Assembly: GCA_963580285.1 (NCBI GenBank) | Contig: OY757021.1 | Location: forward strand, 94,785,221-94,849,220 | DNA length: 64,000 nucleotides | Direction of reading: 5' to 3' | From: Lucinisca nassula | Taxonomy: Eukaryota; Mollusca; Bivalvia; Lucinida; Lucinidae | Shown here: piece after piece, positions 57,101 to 60,029 of the stretch | Layout of the letters: every line of letters begins with the position of its first letter | Numbering within the stretch: the stretch's first letter is position 1 | Translations under genes and position numbers: made by a program | Notes under the pieces: generated by a model | The model's input: the letters and a program-made list of their open reading frames with translations, nothing else | Database searches by the model: none | Told to the model about the DNA's origin: nothing

Positions 57101-59001
57101 CAAAGATTTCTCAATAACTACTGTACATAGAAACTTGAAATTTTGCAAACATGATCAGTATGACTAGTTGTATTGTGGGAAAGAAAATAAGGGCCAAGGG
57201 GTCAGGCCTTTTAGAGTAATTTCCCTTTGTAGTTCTTGTTTCAGCTGAGGTGATGGCACTGGCCAATTATTTTGTGTCAAAGATATCTCAGGAACTGCTT
57301 CACATAGAAACTTGAAATTTTGCACACATGATCAGTATGACTACTTGTATTGTGGGAAAGAAAATAAGGGCCAAGGGGTCAGGCCTTTTAGAGTTATTTC
57401 CCTTTGTAGTCCTTGCTGTTTAATAGTGTATATTTATACCCCCGGCATACGGAGTATGCCATGGGGGTATATAGTTTTCGTCTTTTCTGTGTGTGTGTGT
57501 GTAAACTTTTTTTTGTGTCAAAGATTTCTCAGGAACTACTATACCTAGAAACTTGAAATTTGGTACAAACAACATGCATAACTAGTTGTATTGTGGGAAA
57601 GAAAATTGGGGCTGTGGGGCCAGGTTCTTTAGAGTTATTCCCCTTTGTTATATTTGCTACTGAGATGTGCATTTTGTGACTTACCTTAAATTTTGTGTCA
57701 AAGATTTCTCAAGATCTACTGTACCTAGAAACTTGAAATTTGGTACAAGCAACATGCATAACTAGTTGTATTGTGGGAAAGAAAATTGGGGCTGTGGGGC
57801 CAGGTTCTTTAGAGTTAAACCCCTTTGTTATATTTGCTACTGAGATGTGTATTTTGTGAGTTACCTTAAATTTTGTGTCAAAGATTTCTCAGGAACTACT
57901 GTACCTAGAAACTTGAAATTTGGTACAAACAACATGCATAACTAGTTGTATTGTGGGAAAGAAAATTGGGGCTGTGGGGCCAGGTTCTTTAGAGTTATTC
58001 CCCTTTGTTATTTTTTTTTTATAAAATTTTGTCAGCAAGATATCTCAAAAACTATTGGAGCTAGAGCCTTGAAAGTTGGTGAATAGATTGGTGGTGATGA
58101 GTAGATGAACTGATTAACTTTTGACAAAATTCCGAAAAATACTTTGTGAGTTATGGCCCTTTGTCATTTTGGTAATTTGTGCCATTGTACTGTATGGTAA
58201 AAGTGATGCATAGCATAACTTTAGAACCGTGTATGCTAGGGTTTTGAAATTTCATATATGGATTCCTCATGGAAAATTAGCCGACACGTATTTTTTTTTC
58301 TCGTCCGGATTATGCTCCTTTCAAGAGTTATTGCCCTTTGAAATTTTTTTAATAAAATCTTGTCAGCAAGATATCTCAAAAACTATTGGAGCTAGAGCCT
58401 TGAAAGTTGGTGAATAGATTGGTGGTGATGAGTAGATGAACTGATTAACTTTTGACAATATTACGAATTCCGAAAAATACTTTGTGAGTTATGGCCCTTT
58501 GTCATTTTGGTAATTTGTGCCATTGTACTGTATGGTAAAAGTGATGCATAGCATAACTTTAGAACCGTGTATGCTAGGGTTTTGAAATTTCATATATGGA
58601 TTCCTCATGGAAAATTAGCTGACGCGTATTTTTTTTCTCCTCCGGATTATGCCCCTTTCAAGAGTTATTGCCCTTTGAAATTTTTTTAATAAAATCTTGT
58701 CAGCAAGATATCTCGAAAATTATTGGAGCTAGAGCCTTGAAAGTTGGTGAATAGATTGGTGGTGATGAGTAGATGAACTGATTAACTTTTCCTGGTGAAG
58801 GAATGACTAAAGATGTGTCACCAGTAAACAATTCTGATGGTTACATATCTAAACTATAGAGAGCTTGCTGATGTTTTATGGCTTGGCACAGGAGTTATTA
58901 CTGAATCAGACAATTGGAAGAGAAATAGCCTTTGTTCTAAAAAGACTAAACAGACAACTTGTGATACTGACATTTCAAACATCTGTTCAAGATCTCATTA
59001 G
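20980..59001 (+). CDS. bora: Protein aurora borealis (Bora), 11-12 coding exons
   Basis: Bora is a cytoplasmic cofactor that, after Cdk phosphorylation, helps Aurora A activate Polo-like kinase 1 at mitotic entry. Eleven exons join in phase: 20980-21107, 24628-25033, 30231-30322, 32221-32357, 34867-34941, 39265-39321, 41997-42120, 43621-43714, 49228-49348, 51283-51552 and 55034-55996. All have AG acceptors and GT donors. With the possible exon at 58892-59001 the product is 858 residues; reading on from exon 11 it stops at 56004 with 824. Family blocks: F-C-W-D-I-E-H-I-A-E-L-N-P-V-D-I (181-196), E-K-F-F (223-226), P-S-P-W (233-236), C-Q-T-V-L-T-L-P-V-N-F-D-L (282-294), S-L-R-R-K-L-F (320-326), F-S-S-S-P-I (372-377), D-T-G-Y-Q-T (612-617). 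Vertebrate Bora is nearer 560 residues. The extra length is a Ser/Pro-rich N-terminal part of roughly 130 residues and a long exon 11. The start ATG has G at -3 and +4 and an in-frame TGA at 20959. Confidence 0.93.
21143..21491. mobile_element. Miniature TIR element, ends ACAGTAGAACTTCGATGGC
   Basis: Ends cagtcgaactccaatggctc and gccatcgaagttctactgta are inverted partners. A central palindrome (ctgtgtgtgttcattagaat with its partner) lies between them. Full copy at 38753-39100; half copy at 33441-33650. Confidence 0.78.
22713..22906. mobile_element. Miniature palindromic element, TTAACCCTTATCCTGCTG
   Basis: It opens taacccttatcctgctgact and closes with cagcaggataagagttaa. The centre pairs cagaagccatctgatctgg with its partner. 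The family recurs at 23127-23337, 29734-30196 (split), 38692-39235 (split), 41051-41269 and 52432-53842 (split). Confidence 0.78.
23127..23337. mobile_element. Second copy of the TTAACCCTTATCC element
   Basis: Same ends and the same subterminal ccaatcaaattacttgat block; centre gacggcttctttagaaacca. It lies 220 bases from the first copy. Confidence 0.75.
23815..24027. mobile_element. Miniature TIR element, GGGTTAA ends
   Basis: Opens ttaacccatttcgtaccaga and closes ccatttggtacaaaaagggtt. The centre is gatcagacgccgcagaacg. Related copies lie split in the foldback arms (8785-9292 and its mirror) and at 49443-50480. Confidence 0.72.
24107..24240 (+). pseudogene. Mariner-type transposase C-terminal relic
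   Basis: The frame gives K-E-F-Y-K-S-G-I-E-A-L-K-H-C-W-Q-K-C and then T-E-G-D-Y-V-E. This is the end of mariner transposases and nearly identical to the longer relic at 28600-28860. The catalytic part is absent. Confidence 0.75.
24628..25033 (+). CDS. bora: bora exon 2 (residues 43-178)
   Basis: Acceptor cttccag, donor aaaag before gtaatt. Rich in S-P and T-P sites (P-P-T-P-S-P, T-P-L-S-A-T-P). The back end T-P-K-N-I-I-T-N-P-F-D and S-P-G-L-F, then S-T-P, correspond to the start of vertebrate Bora (N-P-F-E, S-P-S-V-F). The 100 residues before that have no vertebrate counterpart I recognise. Confidence 0.9.
25055..25254. mobile_element. 200-bp miniature TIR element, CATAGCAACAGATAAGGTAA
   Basis: Exact inverted ends catagcaacagataaggtaa and ttaccttatctgttgctatg lie 21 bases past the exon 2 donor. 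The centre is the shared palindrome (attagaaccgcctcag with partner). A second copy at about 54190-54560 was later hit by a SINE. Confidence 0.85.
25858..27243 (-). mobile_element. 5'-truncated RTE-like LINE with zinc finger inside RT
   Basis: Read leftward from 27243: F-V-P-G-R-G-I-T-D-A-I, F-V-D-L-K-K-A-F-D-R-V-P-W (RT block with catalytic Asp), then G-V-H-Q-D-S-V-L-S-P-L-L-F. A small frameshift precedes L-Y-A-D-D-L-V (catalytic YADD) near 26890. Next is a Cys-rich finger, C-A-V-C-R-T-G-V-G, C-N-G-C-K-F-W-V-H-K-K-C, R-C-T-R-C. Then come the thumb F-C-Y-L-G-D-M-L and the tail block R-R-L-R-W-Y-G-H-V-E-R. It is flanked by agccct (25852-25857 and 27244-27249), and its 3' end is a (gat)n tract, as in RTE-type elements. 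One stop (near 27090) and one frameshift make this copy inactive. Confidence 0.87.
27744..27905 (+). mobile_element. tRNA-headed SINE (Thr-like head)
   Basis: The head is gaagcctccatggtgtagtgg with B box ggatcgatcccgggc. The anticodon region cgccttgtaaacc looks Thr(TGT)-like. The body is gtatgaccttagctgttgg and the tail acgtaaaactcaaacactc. Copies at 1-75 (tail) and 33055-33200 (reverse). Confidence 0.82.
28600..28860 (+). pseudogene. Mariner-type transposase C-terminal relic
   Basis: The frame reads H-P-P-Y-S-T-D-L-A-P-S-D-F-H-L-F-P-K-L-K-K, with the third catalytic Asp in A-P-S-D-F. Then S-D-D-D-V and, after a stop, E-F-Y-K-S-G-I-E-A-L-K-H-C-W-Q-K-C-I. The N-terminal two thirds are missing. 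Confidence 0.85.
29265..29545 (-). repeat. Family-A SINE
   Basis: Reverse copy from the tail ttgatttcgggtttaacatt to the 5' end cctggatgggcagaggcc. An internal deletion removes the ttttatccgactctg part. Confidence 0.78.
29803..30045 (-). mobile_element. Miniature element (GGGCCCCGTCAAGCGA) nested in TTAACCC element
   Basis: The - strand opens near ggcc(a)cgtcaagcgattttgg and closes with ttcgcttggcggggctc. The centre is a long palindrome around gcgagcagcgaaggttc. It splits a TTAACCCTTATCC element (29734-29803 and 30046-30196). Copies at 35690-35935 and 40720-40955. Confidence 0.78.
30231..30322 (+). CDS. bora: bora exon 3 (residues 179-208)
   Basis: Acceptor attggtacag, donor at-gtgagt. It encodes R-A-F-C-W-D-I-E-H-I-A-E-L-N-P-V-D-I-P-L and then D-I-P-K-Q, the signature of the Bora N-terminal domain (vertebrate F-R-W-S-I-D, A-x-x-N-P-V-E-I). 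This is the strongest single piece of evidence for the gene name. Confidence 0.95.
30530..30745. mobile_element. CACGAAAACACGCC-type miniature element
   Basis: Ends cattacgaaaacatgcctat and agtgtgttttcgtgatg. The middle tttactatataaaagtgggg is typical of the family. The central palindrome is reduced to cttaaaattttagagcag. Confidence 0.72.
31260..31930. repeat. Foldback element interrupted by family-A SINE
   Basis: ttttgattcttgacggtgaa and gatcacattcccc (31497-31538) are mirrored by ggggaatgtgatc and agtcaagaatcaaaataacc (31862-31905). Between them lies a family-A SINE at about 31560-31835 (tail ggatgtaaaacctcaattc). Confidence 0.65.
32221..32357 (+). CDS. bora: bora exon 4 (residues 209-254)
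   Basis: Acceptor ctgttttcag, donor a-gtaagc. Encodes E-E-R-A-Q-R-A-I-E-K-F-F-A and I-A-P-S-P-W-S-D, the conserved K-A-I-D/E-x-F-F ... V-P-S-P-W block. In vertebrates the Ser-Pro here is a Cdk site reported to help Aurora A act on Plk1. That it is the same site here is inferred from alignment by eye. Confidence 0.95.
33055..33200 (-). repeat. tRNA-headed SINE (Thr-like head), degraded
   Basis: The - strand reads gaagcctccatggtgtagtgg, cgccttacaaaccagggttg and the body agtctaaaccaaggcacc, ending before the tail. Confidence 0.75.
33441..34380. repeat. Cluster of miniature-element fragments and a hairpin-headed repeat
   Basis: 33441-33650 is a half copy of the GTAGAACTTCGATGGC element with palindrome gtgtgtactcattagaatcg. 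33655-34000 has the head hairpin agctcacctgagcctaaggc, cgtcgtcgtctgtccgg and one unit of the 25540-28510 array. 34170-34350 is another fragment of the first family with palindrome tgtgtactcattagaatcac. Confidence 0.6.
34867..34941 (+). CDS. bora: bora exon 5 (residues 255-279)
   Basis: Acceptor ataatattacag, donor gatg-gtaaga. The 75-base exon enters and leaves in phase 1 and encodes N-K-Q-E-L-M-T-E-L-Q-G-S-I-Q, then L-P-A-K-Q-G-M-E-D. It has no motif of its own. It is supported because exons 4 and 6 also end and begin in phase 1 and vertebrate Bora has a similar spacer here. Skipping it would keep the frame, so it could be alternative. Confidence 0.72.
34988..35229. mobile_element. Miniature palindromic element, CTTAAGGGGAATGGG
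   Basis: Opens cttaaggggaatgggagcag, closes ttcccattctccttaag. The centre is an almost perfect hairpin around gaatttgctcctnaggagc. Other copies at 42659-42906, 48720-48906 (internal deletion) and 51646-51889, and an end fragment near 63370-63410. Confidence 0.82.
35690..35935 (+). mobile_element. GGGCCCCGTCAAGCGA miniature element
   Basis: Opens gggccccgtcaagcgatttt, has the palindrome gcgagcagcgaaggttcagg with its partner at 35765-35790, and closes aaattcgcttggctgggctc. Confidence 0.8.
36516..36842. mobile_element. Miniature TIR element, TACCGTATTCGCCCTAATTA
   Basis: Perfect inverted ends taccgtattcgccctaatta and taattagggcgaatacggta, with TA at the borders. The interior is GC-poor with gcgcacac motifs. 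The Tc1/mariner-like TA target is inferred. Confidence 0.85.
37090..37825. mobile_element. 730-bp foldback with 180-bp arms
   Basis: Bases 37090-37275 (gttcagaaaatctgaatcat to gattatttggagaaaattgc) recur as reverse complement at 37640-37822 with few changes. The 360-base loop shows no coding sense. The arms read as small open frames on both strands, but that is a mirror effect. Confidence 0.85.
38040..38260 (+). repeat. Short tandem units with TGACCTTGACC / AAGGTCAAAGGTCAAA
   Basis: Two units of about 130 bases start cctcaacatgaccccaaggt and continue with aaggtcaaaaa and gactttgcc. The motif style is shared with the pearl-like core at 45460-45930. Confidence 0.55.
38753..39100. mobile_element. 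GTAGAACTTCGATGGC element nested in TTAACCC element
   Basis: Opens acagtcgaacttcaatggct, closes gccatcaaagttctactgta, and has a central palindrome around gaatcgtctcatcgagg. It interrupts the TTAACCCTTATCC-type element, whose halves are 38692-38752 and 39101-39235. Confidence 0.82.
39265..39321 (+). CDS. bora: bora exon 6 (residues 280-298)
   Basis: Acceptor attttttgcag, donor g-gtaagt. The 57-base exon encodes A-S-C-Q-T-V-L-T-L-P-V-N-F-D-L-Q-K-V-L, close to vertebrate A-C-Q-T-L-L-S-L-P-V-D-F-N-L. Phase 1 on both sides. Confidence 0.95.
39441..39734 (+). mobile_element. Family-A SINE with 14-bp target duplication
   Basis: accattctttatct at 39427-39440 recurs at 39735-39748. The copy runs from agcccctgaccattggggct to gttaaacatcaaatc and a CAAA-type tail. 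It lacks part of the tctccaaaatgacc block. Confidence 0.9.
39880..40345. pseudogene. Tc1-like transposase relic with halves in opposite orientation
   Basis: On the - strand, 40215-39960 gives L-P-W-P-V-K-S-T-D-M-S-P-I-E-H-I-W-D-V-L-G (catalytic Glu in P-I-E-H), then Q-Q-L-G-L-A-L-Q-E-E, and ends in R-x-R-A-C-I-N-A-R-R-A. On the + strand, 40220-40335 gives Q-I-L-R-P-V-V-V-P-L-A-Q and, shifted, D-D-N-A-R-P-H-R-A-R-V-A-V-E-F-L (second catalytic Asp). In an intact gene these blocks are adjacent on one strand, so an inversion or a collapsed tail-to-tail pair is implied. Confidence 0.82.
40396..40512. repeat. Hairpin of the AAGACCACTTTTGAAAAG family
   Basis: A nearly perfect stem: ggaccacctttgggactgtt pairs with gaaaagtcccaaaggtggtc. 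The border is ggaattttactgta, as at 31237 and 10077. Confidence 0.75.
40720..40955 (+). mobile_element. GGGCCCCGTCAAGCGA miniature element
   Basis: Same structure as 35690-35935: opens gggccccgtcaagcgatttt and has the palindrome around tgcgcatccgcgcagtctc. Confidence 0.8.
41051..41269. mobile_element. TTAACCCTTGTCCTGCTG element
   Basis: Opens ttaacccttgtcctgctgaa and closes ggcaggacaagggttaa. The centre ggcttctgaagaagcc is a perfect palindrome. Confidence 0.8.
41997..42120 (+). CDS. bora: bora exon 7 (residues 299-339)
   Basis: Acceptor tttcatgaag, donor caa-gtaagt. Encodes M-L-S-T-S-S-L-R-R-K-L-F-F and L-A-P-S-P-V-K. S-L-R-R-K-L-F is a hallmark Bora block and has the R-x-L-F form of a cyclin-docking motif. 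That role here is inference. Confidence 0.95.
42238..42482. mobile_element. CACGAAAACACGCC-type miniature element
   Basis: Left end decayed (cctattcaaatacattgcaa). The palindrome centre is ctcaaaatatagattgtggg with partner. The right part is tttactatataaaagtgggg and ataggcgtgttcttgtgatg. Confidence 0.72.
42659..42906. mobile_element. CTTAAGGGGAATGGG miniature element
   Basis: Same ends as 34988-35229, with centre gaatttgctcctctggagc. Confidence 0.82.
43621..43714 (+). CDS. bora: bora exon 8 (residues 340-371)
   Basis: Acceptor ttggtatttcag, donor gct-gtgagt. Encodes S-S-D-G-G-T-Q-S-E-P-M-S-P-K-L-N-P-D-W and T-T-P-L-R-N-T-P-A. Several S/T-P sites. The S-x-G-x-Q-T/S-E-P part fits the vertebrate stretch following R-R-K-L-F. 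Confidence 0.9.
43733..44128. mobile_element. Pogo-like miniature element
   Basis: The right end gatataaagcgggttgactgt is inverted relative to the left end (acagaggacttgcgctataac). The flanks are TA. The middle holds the palindrome aacatttgtttcttgg with partner. The ends are diverged. Confidence 0.6.
44135..44397. mobile_element. GGGGTTTA-subtype TIR miniature element
   Basis: It contains taaaccccagttttctccat and a palindrome near gttagaactatctcattgag. The subtype is shared with the foldback arms and 19995-20240. Confidence 0.6.
44432..45300 (+). repeat. Family-C SINE split by a pearl-like element
   Basis: 44432-44649 carries gtatcttgcgtcactggggc, atccaactgatattggctta and ttcttctgtttctacacg. 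45226-45300 resumes with tctctgggagatgacacaaa and the tail gttaaactcc. Compare the uninterrupted copy at 54205-54485. Confidence 0.8.
44650..45225 (+). mobile_element. Pearl/Helitron-like element
   Basis: The head hairpin is atgcccccggaatctaagat with ggggggcatatag. A gtccgtctgtttgtccg tract and about three units of 154 bases follow (aacattggctataacttttg; spacing 44893 to 45046). The end is gtccgggggcatcagtgttt and cttgt. The inner ccccc/ggggg inverted match fits Helentron-type ends. Confidence 0.72.
45358..46022 (+). mobile_element. Pearl/Helitron-like element
   Basis: Head ttatgcccccgccattcgaa with gggcatatagc, tract gtccgtccgttcgttcgtcc, three units of about 160 bases (cagtcaataacttccttatt, ccaaggtcaaggtcatactt), end gacgggggcatccgtgtcc with a small hairpin. 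Confidence 0.72.
46530..48182 (+). repeat. Family-C SINE with an 18-unit 78-bp tandem array
   Basis: The word tgtcctagtag recurs every 78 bases from 46616 to 47942 without one indel. The unit is the SINE segment gtatcttgcgtcacagcgg to gttgggcaaggcctgctg. After the array the normal SINE body and tail return (48040-48182, gggagatggcacaaaatg). Because 78 is a multiple of three, two frames stay open (46601-48028; 46668-47252 plus 47256-48191). They encode 26-residue repeats (G-K-A-C-C-P-S-S-R-Y-V-Y-L). I regard these as by-products, not genes. Confidence 0.92.
48205..48432. mobile_element. Pogo-like miniature element
   Basis: Left ataacctctttatgactcta and right gtgttataacaaggttttag are decayed inverted ends. 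The middle gtgttatatccaaac repeats in both orientations. Confidence 0.55.
48720..48906. mobile_element. Inverted, deleted CTTAAGGGGAATGGG element
   Basis: Opens cttaaggggaatgggtacaa, closes gttcccattccccttaag. The central gaatttgctcc hairpin is missing. Confidence 0.75.
49228..49348 (+). CDS. bora: bora exon 9 (residues 372-411)
   Basis: Acceptor tttttatttcag, donor cat-gtaaga. Starts F-S-S-S-P-I-K-K-G-V-T-P, matching vertebrate Q-F-S-S-S-P-I-Q. S-S-P is the form bound by the Polo-box domain after Cdk phosphorylation, and the vertebrate site of this kind is reported as the Plk1 dock. Continues R-R-C-S-S-D-P-E-F and S-P-E-L-S-P-I-I-D. Confidence 0.94.
49443..50480. mobile_element. GGGTTAA miniature element split by a pogo-like element
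   Basis: The left part (49443-49553: aacccattgtaggcgggaaa, gatcagacgccgcagaacg) and right part (50352-50480: ttgacctggcacccc, ctagtatacaatgggttaa) make one family copy. The split is at TA. Confidence 0.78.
49554..50351. mobile_element. Pogo-like 0.8 kb element, TA duplication
   Basis: Ends cagtcaacgctcgttatctc and gagataaccagagtcaactg are inverted; TA flanks both sides. The interior matches 62436-63365 in reverse. There is no transposase; the CAGT start and TA target fit the pogo/Tigger type. Confidence 0.8.
50878..51122 (+). repeat. 5'-truncated family-A SINE
   Basis: From cacagagctgaaaccgaccg through cctattggtttcattggg to the tail gtcgttaaacctcaaatc. The preceding 50745-50870 holds degraded palindrome arms (gttgtgggtatttattag). 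Confidence 0.8.
51283..51552 (+). CDS. bora: bora exon 10 (residues 412-501)
   Basis: Acceptor gttctttcag, donor caag-gtaata. Encodes Y-I-T-K-K-S-T-S-R-S-S-G, F-C-V-S-P-V-H-D, G-I-M-S-P-I-P-F, P-G-F-S-P-I-R-A-P-K-T-P-I-R-K. Many S/T-P sites with basic residues after them suit Cdk. The region is low-complexity and probably disordered. Confidence 0.92.
51646..51889. mobile_element. CTTAAGGGGAATGGG miniature element
   Basis: Opens ttaaggggaatgggcacccc, centre gaatttgctcctcaggagc, closes tgttcccattccccttaag. It begins about 95 bases after the exon 10 donor. Confidence 0.82.
52572..53743 (+). mobile_element. Pearl/Helitron-like element with 180-bp core
   Basis: Head tatacccccggcatactatg with its partner, then gtgtgtgtgtaaac. 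About five units of exactly 180 bases follow (aaattttgtgtcaaagattt at 52753, 52933, 53113, 53293, 53473). The end is ggccgggggtattagtgagc, a hairpin gtgagcatatgctcac, and tagtctagtt. It splits a TTAACCC element: tttgtcatt before and cagtttatg after join to the family sequence. Confidence 0.82.
54190..54560. mobile_element. CATAGCAACAGATAAGG element split by family-C SINE
   Basis: catagcaatggataagg at the left and ccttatctgttgctatg at the right are the TIRs. The SINE at about 54205-54485 lies between copies of aatggataaggta, a 13-base target duplication. The SINE has gtatcttgcatcactggggc and tail tcgttaaacccaaaacaatc. Confidence 0.85.
55034..55996 (+). CDS. bora: bora exon 11 (residues 502-822)
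   Basis: Acceptor ctttttccccag, possible donor caa-gtaagt at 55997; without splicing the frame ends S-A-S-K at TAG 56002-56004. The 963-base exon is acidic and Ser/Thr-rich. D-T-G-Y-Q-T at 612-617 (about 55364-55381) aligns in form with the vertebrate D-S-G-Y-N-T degron read by beta-TrCP after Plk1 phosphorylation, with Thr for the first Ser. Early S/T-P sites: G-P-I-T-P, S-L-T-P, C-L-S-P-I, H-K-T-P-K. The open frame extends upstream of the acceptor to 54985, but that ATG lies in intron sequence. Confidence 0.92.
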
Positions 59002-59172
59002 TTATCAGGTGAGTTATTTAGATGTAATGGTATTCTCCTTACTTTTGCAAGATTAATTCTGTGTTCATAATAGGTTTTTGTCAAACTTGATGGCTTTGAA
59101 TTGCCAGAAAGTTACCGATGGCTTTGGCCGGGGGTATTAGTGAGCATATGCTCACTTGATAGTCTAGTTTTA
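57431..59172 (+). mobile_element. Inner pearl/Helitron-like element with foreign segment
   Basis: Head tatacccccggcatacggag, three 180-base units (57517, 57697, 57877), two and a half units of about 330 bases (gtcagcaagatatctcaaaa at 58033, 58362, 58700), then non-repeat DNA 58792-59111. The end is taccgatggctttggccggg, hairpin gtgagcatatgctcac, tagtctagtt. Its 3' end is nearly the same as that at 53682-53743. Confidence 0.78.
58892..59001 (+). CDS. Possible terminal bora exon, or captured exon
   Basis: Acceptor ggcttggcacag. Entered in phase 1 from exon 11 it reads R-V-I-T-E-S-D-N-W-K-R-N-S-L and ends at TAG 58999-59001. In phase 0 the same bases stay open to a good donor (tatcag-gtgagt at 59009): E-L-L-L-N-Q-T-I-G-R-E-I-A-F, an amphipathic-looking 39-residue exon. 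The second reading cannot be joined to exon 11 by a visible donor. Both readings lie in the only non-repeat part of a Helitron-like element, so the exon may be foreign. No polyadenylation signal was found close by. Confidence 0.35.
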
Positions 59173-59575
59173 TTTTGTGTCAAAGATTTCTCAATAACTA
59201 CTGTACATAGAAACTTGAAATTTTGCAAACATGATCAGTATGACTAGTTGTATTGTGGGAAAGAAAATAAGGGCCAAGGGGTCAGGCCTTTTAGAGTTAT
59301 TTCCCTTTGTAGTTCTTGTTTCAGCTGAGGTGATGGCACTGGCCGGGGGTATACGTGCCCCACTGGGCACTTTTGTCTAGTTTTTTCTTATTTCTGCTCT
59401 AAAATATAGATTGTGGGTACTCGTTAGAACCGCCTCGACGAGGCGGTTCTAACGAGTACCCACAATCTATATTATGAGCAGAAATAAGAAAAATATCACA
59501 ATTTTTCATCTTAAATTTTAGTTTTTCGGTGGTAAAGTTTAGAATGTATTTGTATAGGCATGTTTTCATAATGTT

Positions 59576-60025
59576 AAGGGTTAATAGTGAAGAATGAGAC
59601 TGCTAGAGATATTTACAGTGCCTATCTTTATTACATAGTTTGACATTCAGTAGAATTGGGAGCTTGTTGGCATAAATATAAGACCATAAACGGTCATTTT
59701 TATCTCGCCTGCTTAAGTCTATTGCTACTGAGATACATGTTAAAGGTTCATTGGCAATCAGTGCAGACTCTGGATTATGCGATGTCTGGTCTGGGTCTGT
59801 GCTGTTCATAGTTCACTTACTTTGTGAACTGATTGTTCAACCCTAGCTTACACCCTTATGCTCAGGTCCATTTCTTAAGAACAATAAGAGCTACAATAAT
59901 AATACTTAATGCAAACTTGCATCTAGGGTTCGCAATTTTAATGCAGGCATCCTTAATTGACCATTGCCTATATTTCATGGTTCAGTGACTTTGTGAACTA
60001 TTGCGTCAACCGTAGCTTTCACCCT
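59576..60025. other. Spacer without recognised gene
   Basis: Includes gggtctgtgctgttc-type fragments of dispersed hairpins (59755-59815) and a piece (ggtccatttcttaagaaca, cttgcatctagggttcg) that recurs near 63410-63470. Confidence 0.4.
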
Positions 60026-60029
60026 GATA

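Larger units (their letters stand above)
56489..59388 (+). mobile_element. Outer pearl/Helitron-like element
   Basis: Head tatacccccggcatacgaag with partner gccatgggggtatatag, tract tccgtctgtctgtctg, units of about 175 bases (gtcaaagatatctcaggaac; 56585 to 57290), end ggccgggggtatacgtgccc, a hairpin gtgccccactgggcac, and tttgtctagtt. A second such element (57431-59172) interrupts it at a T-rich site. Confidence 0.78.
56446..59575. repeat. CACGAAAACACGCC-type element split by nested pearl-like elements
   Basis: 56446-56489 (catcacgaaaacatgcctat, aaccccactttta) and 59388-59575 (the full palindrome at 59393-59490 and gtataggcatgttttcataa) are its two parts. About 50 bases of the family sequence are missing at the junction. 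Confidence 0.75.
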
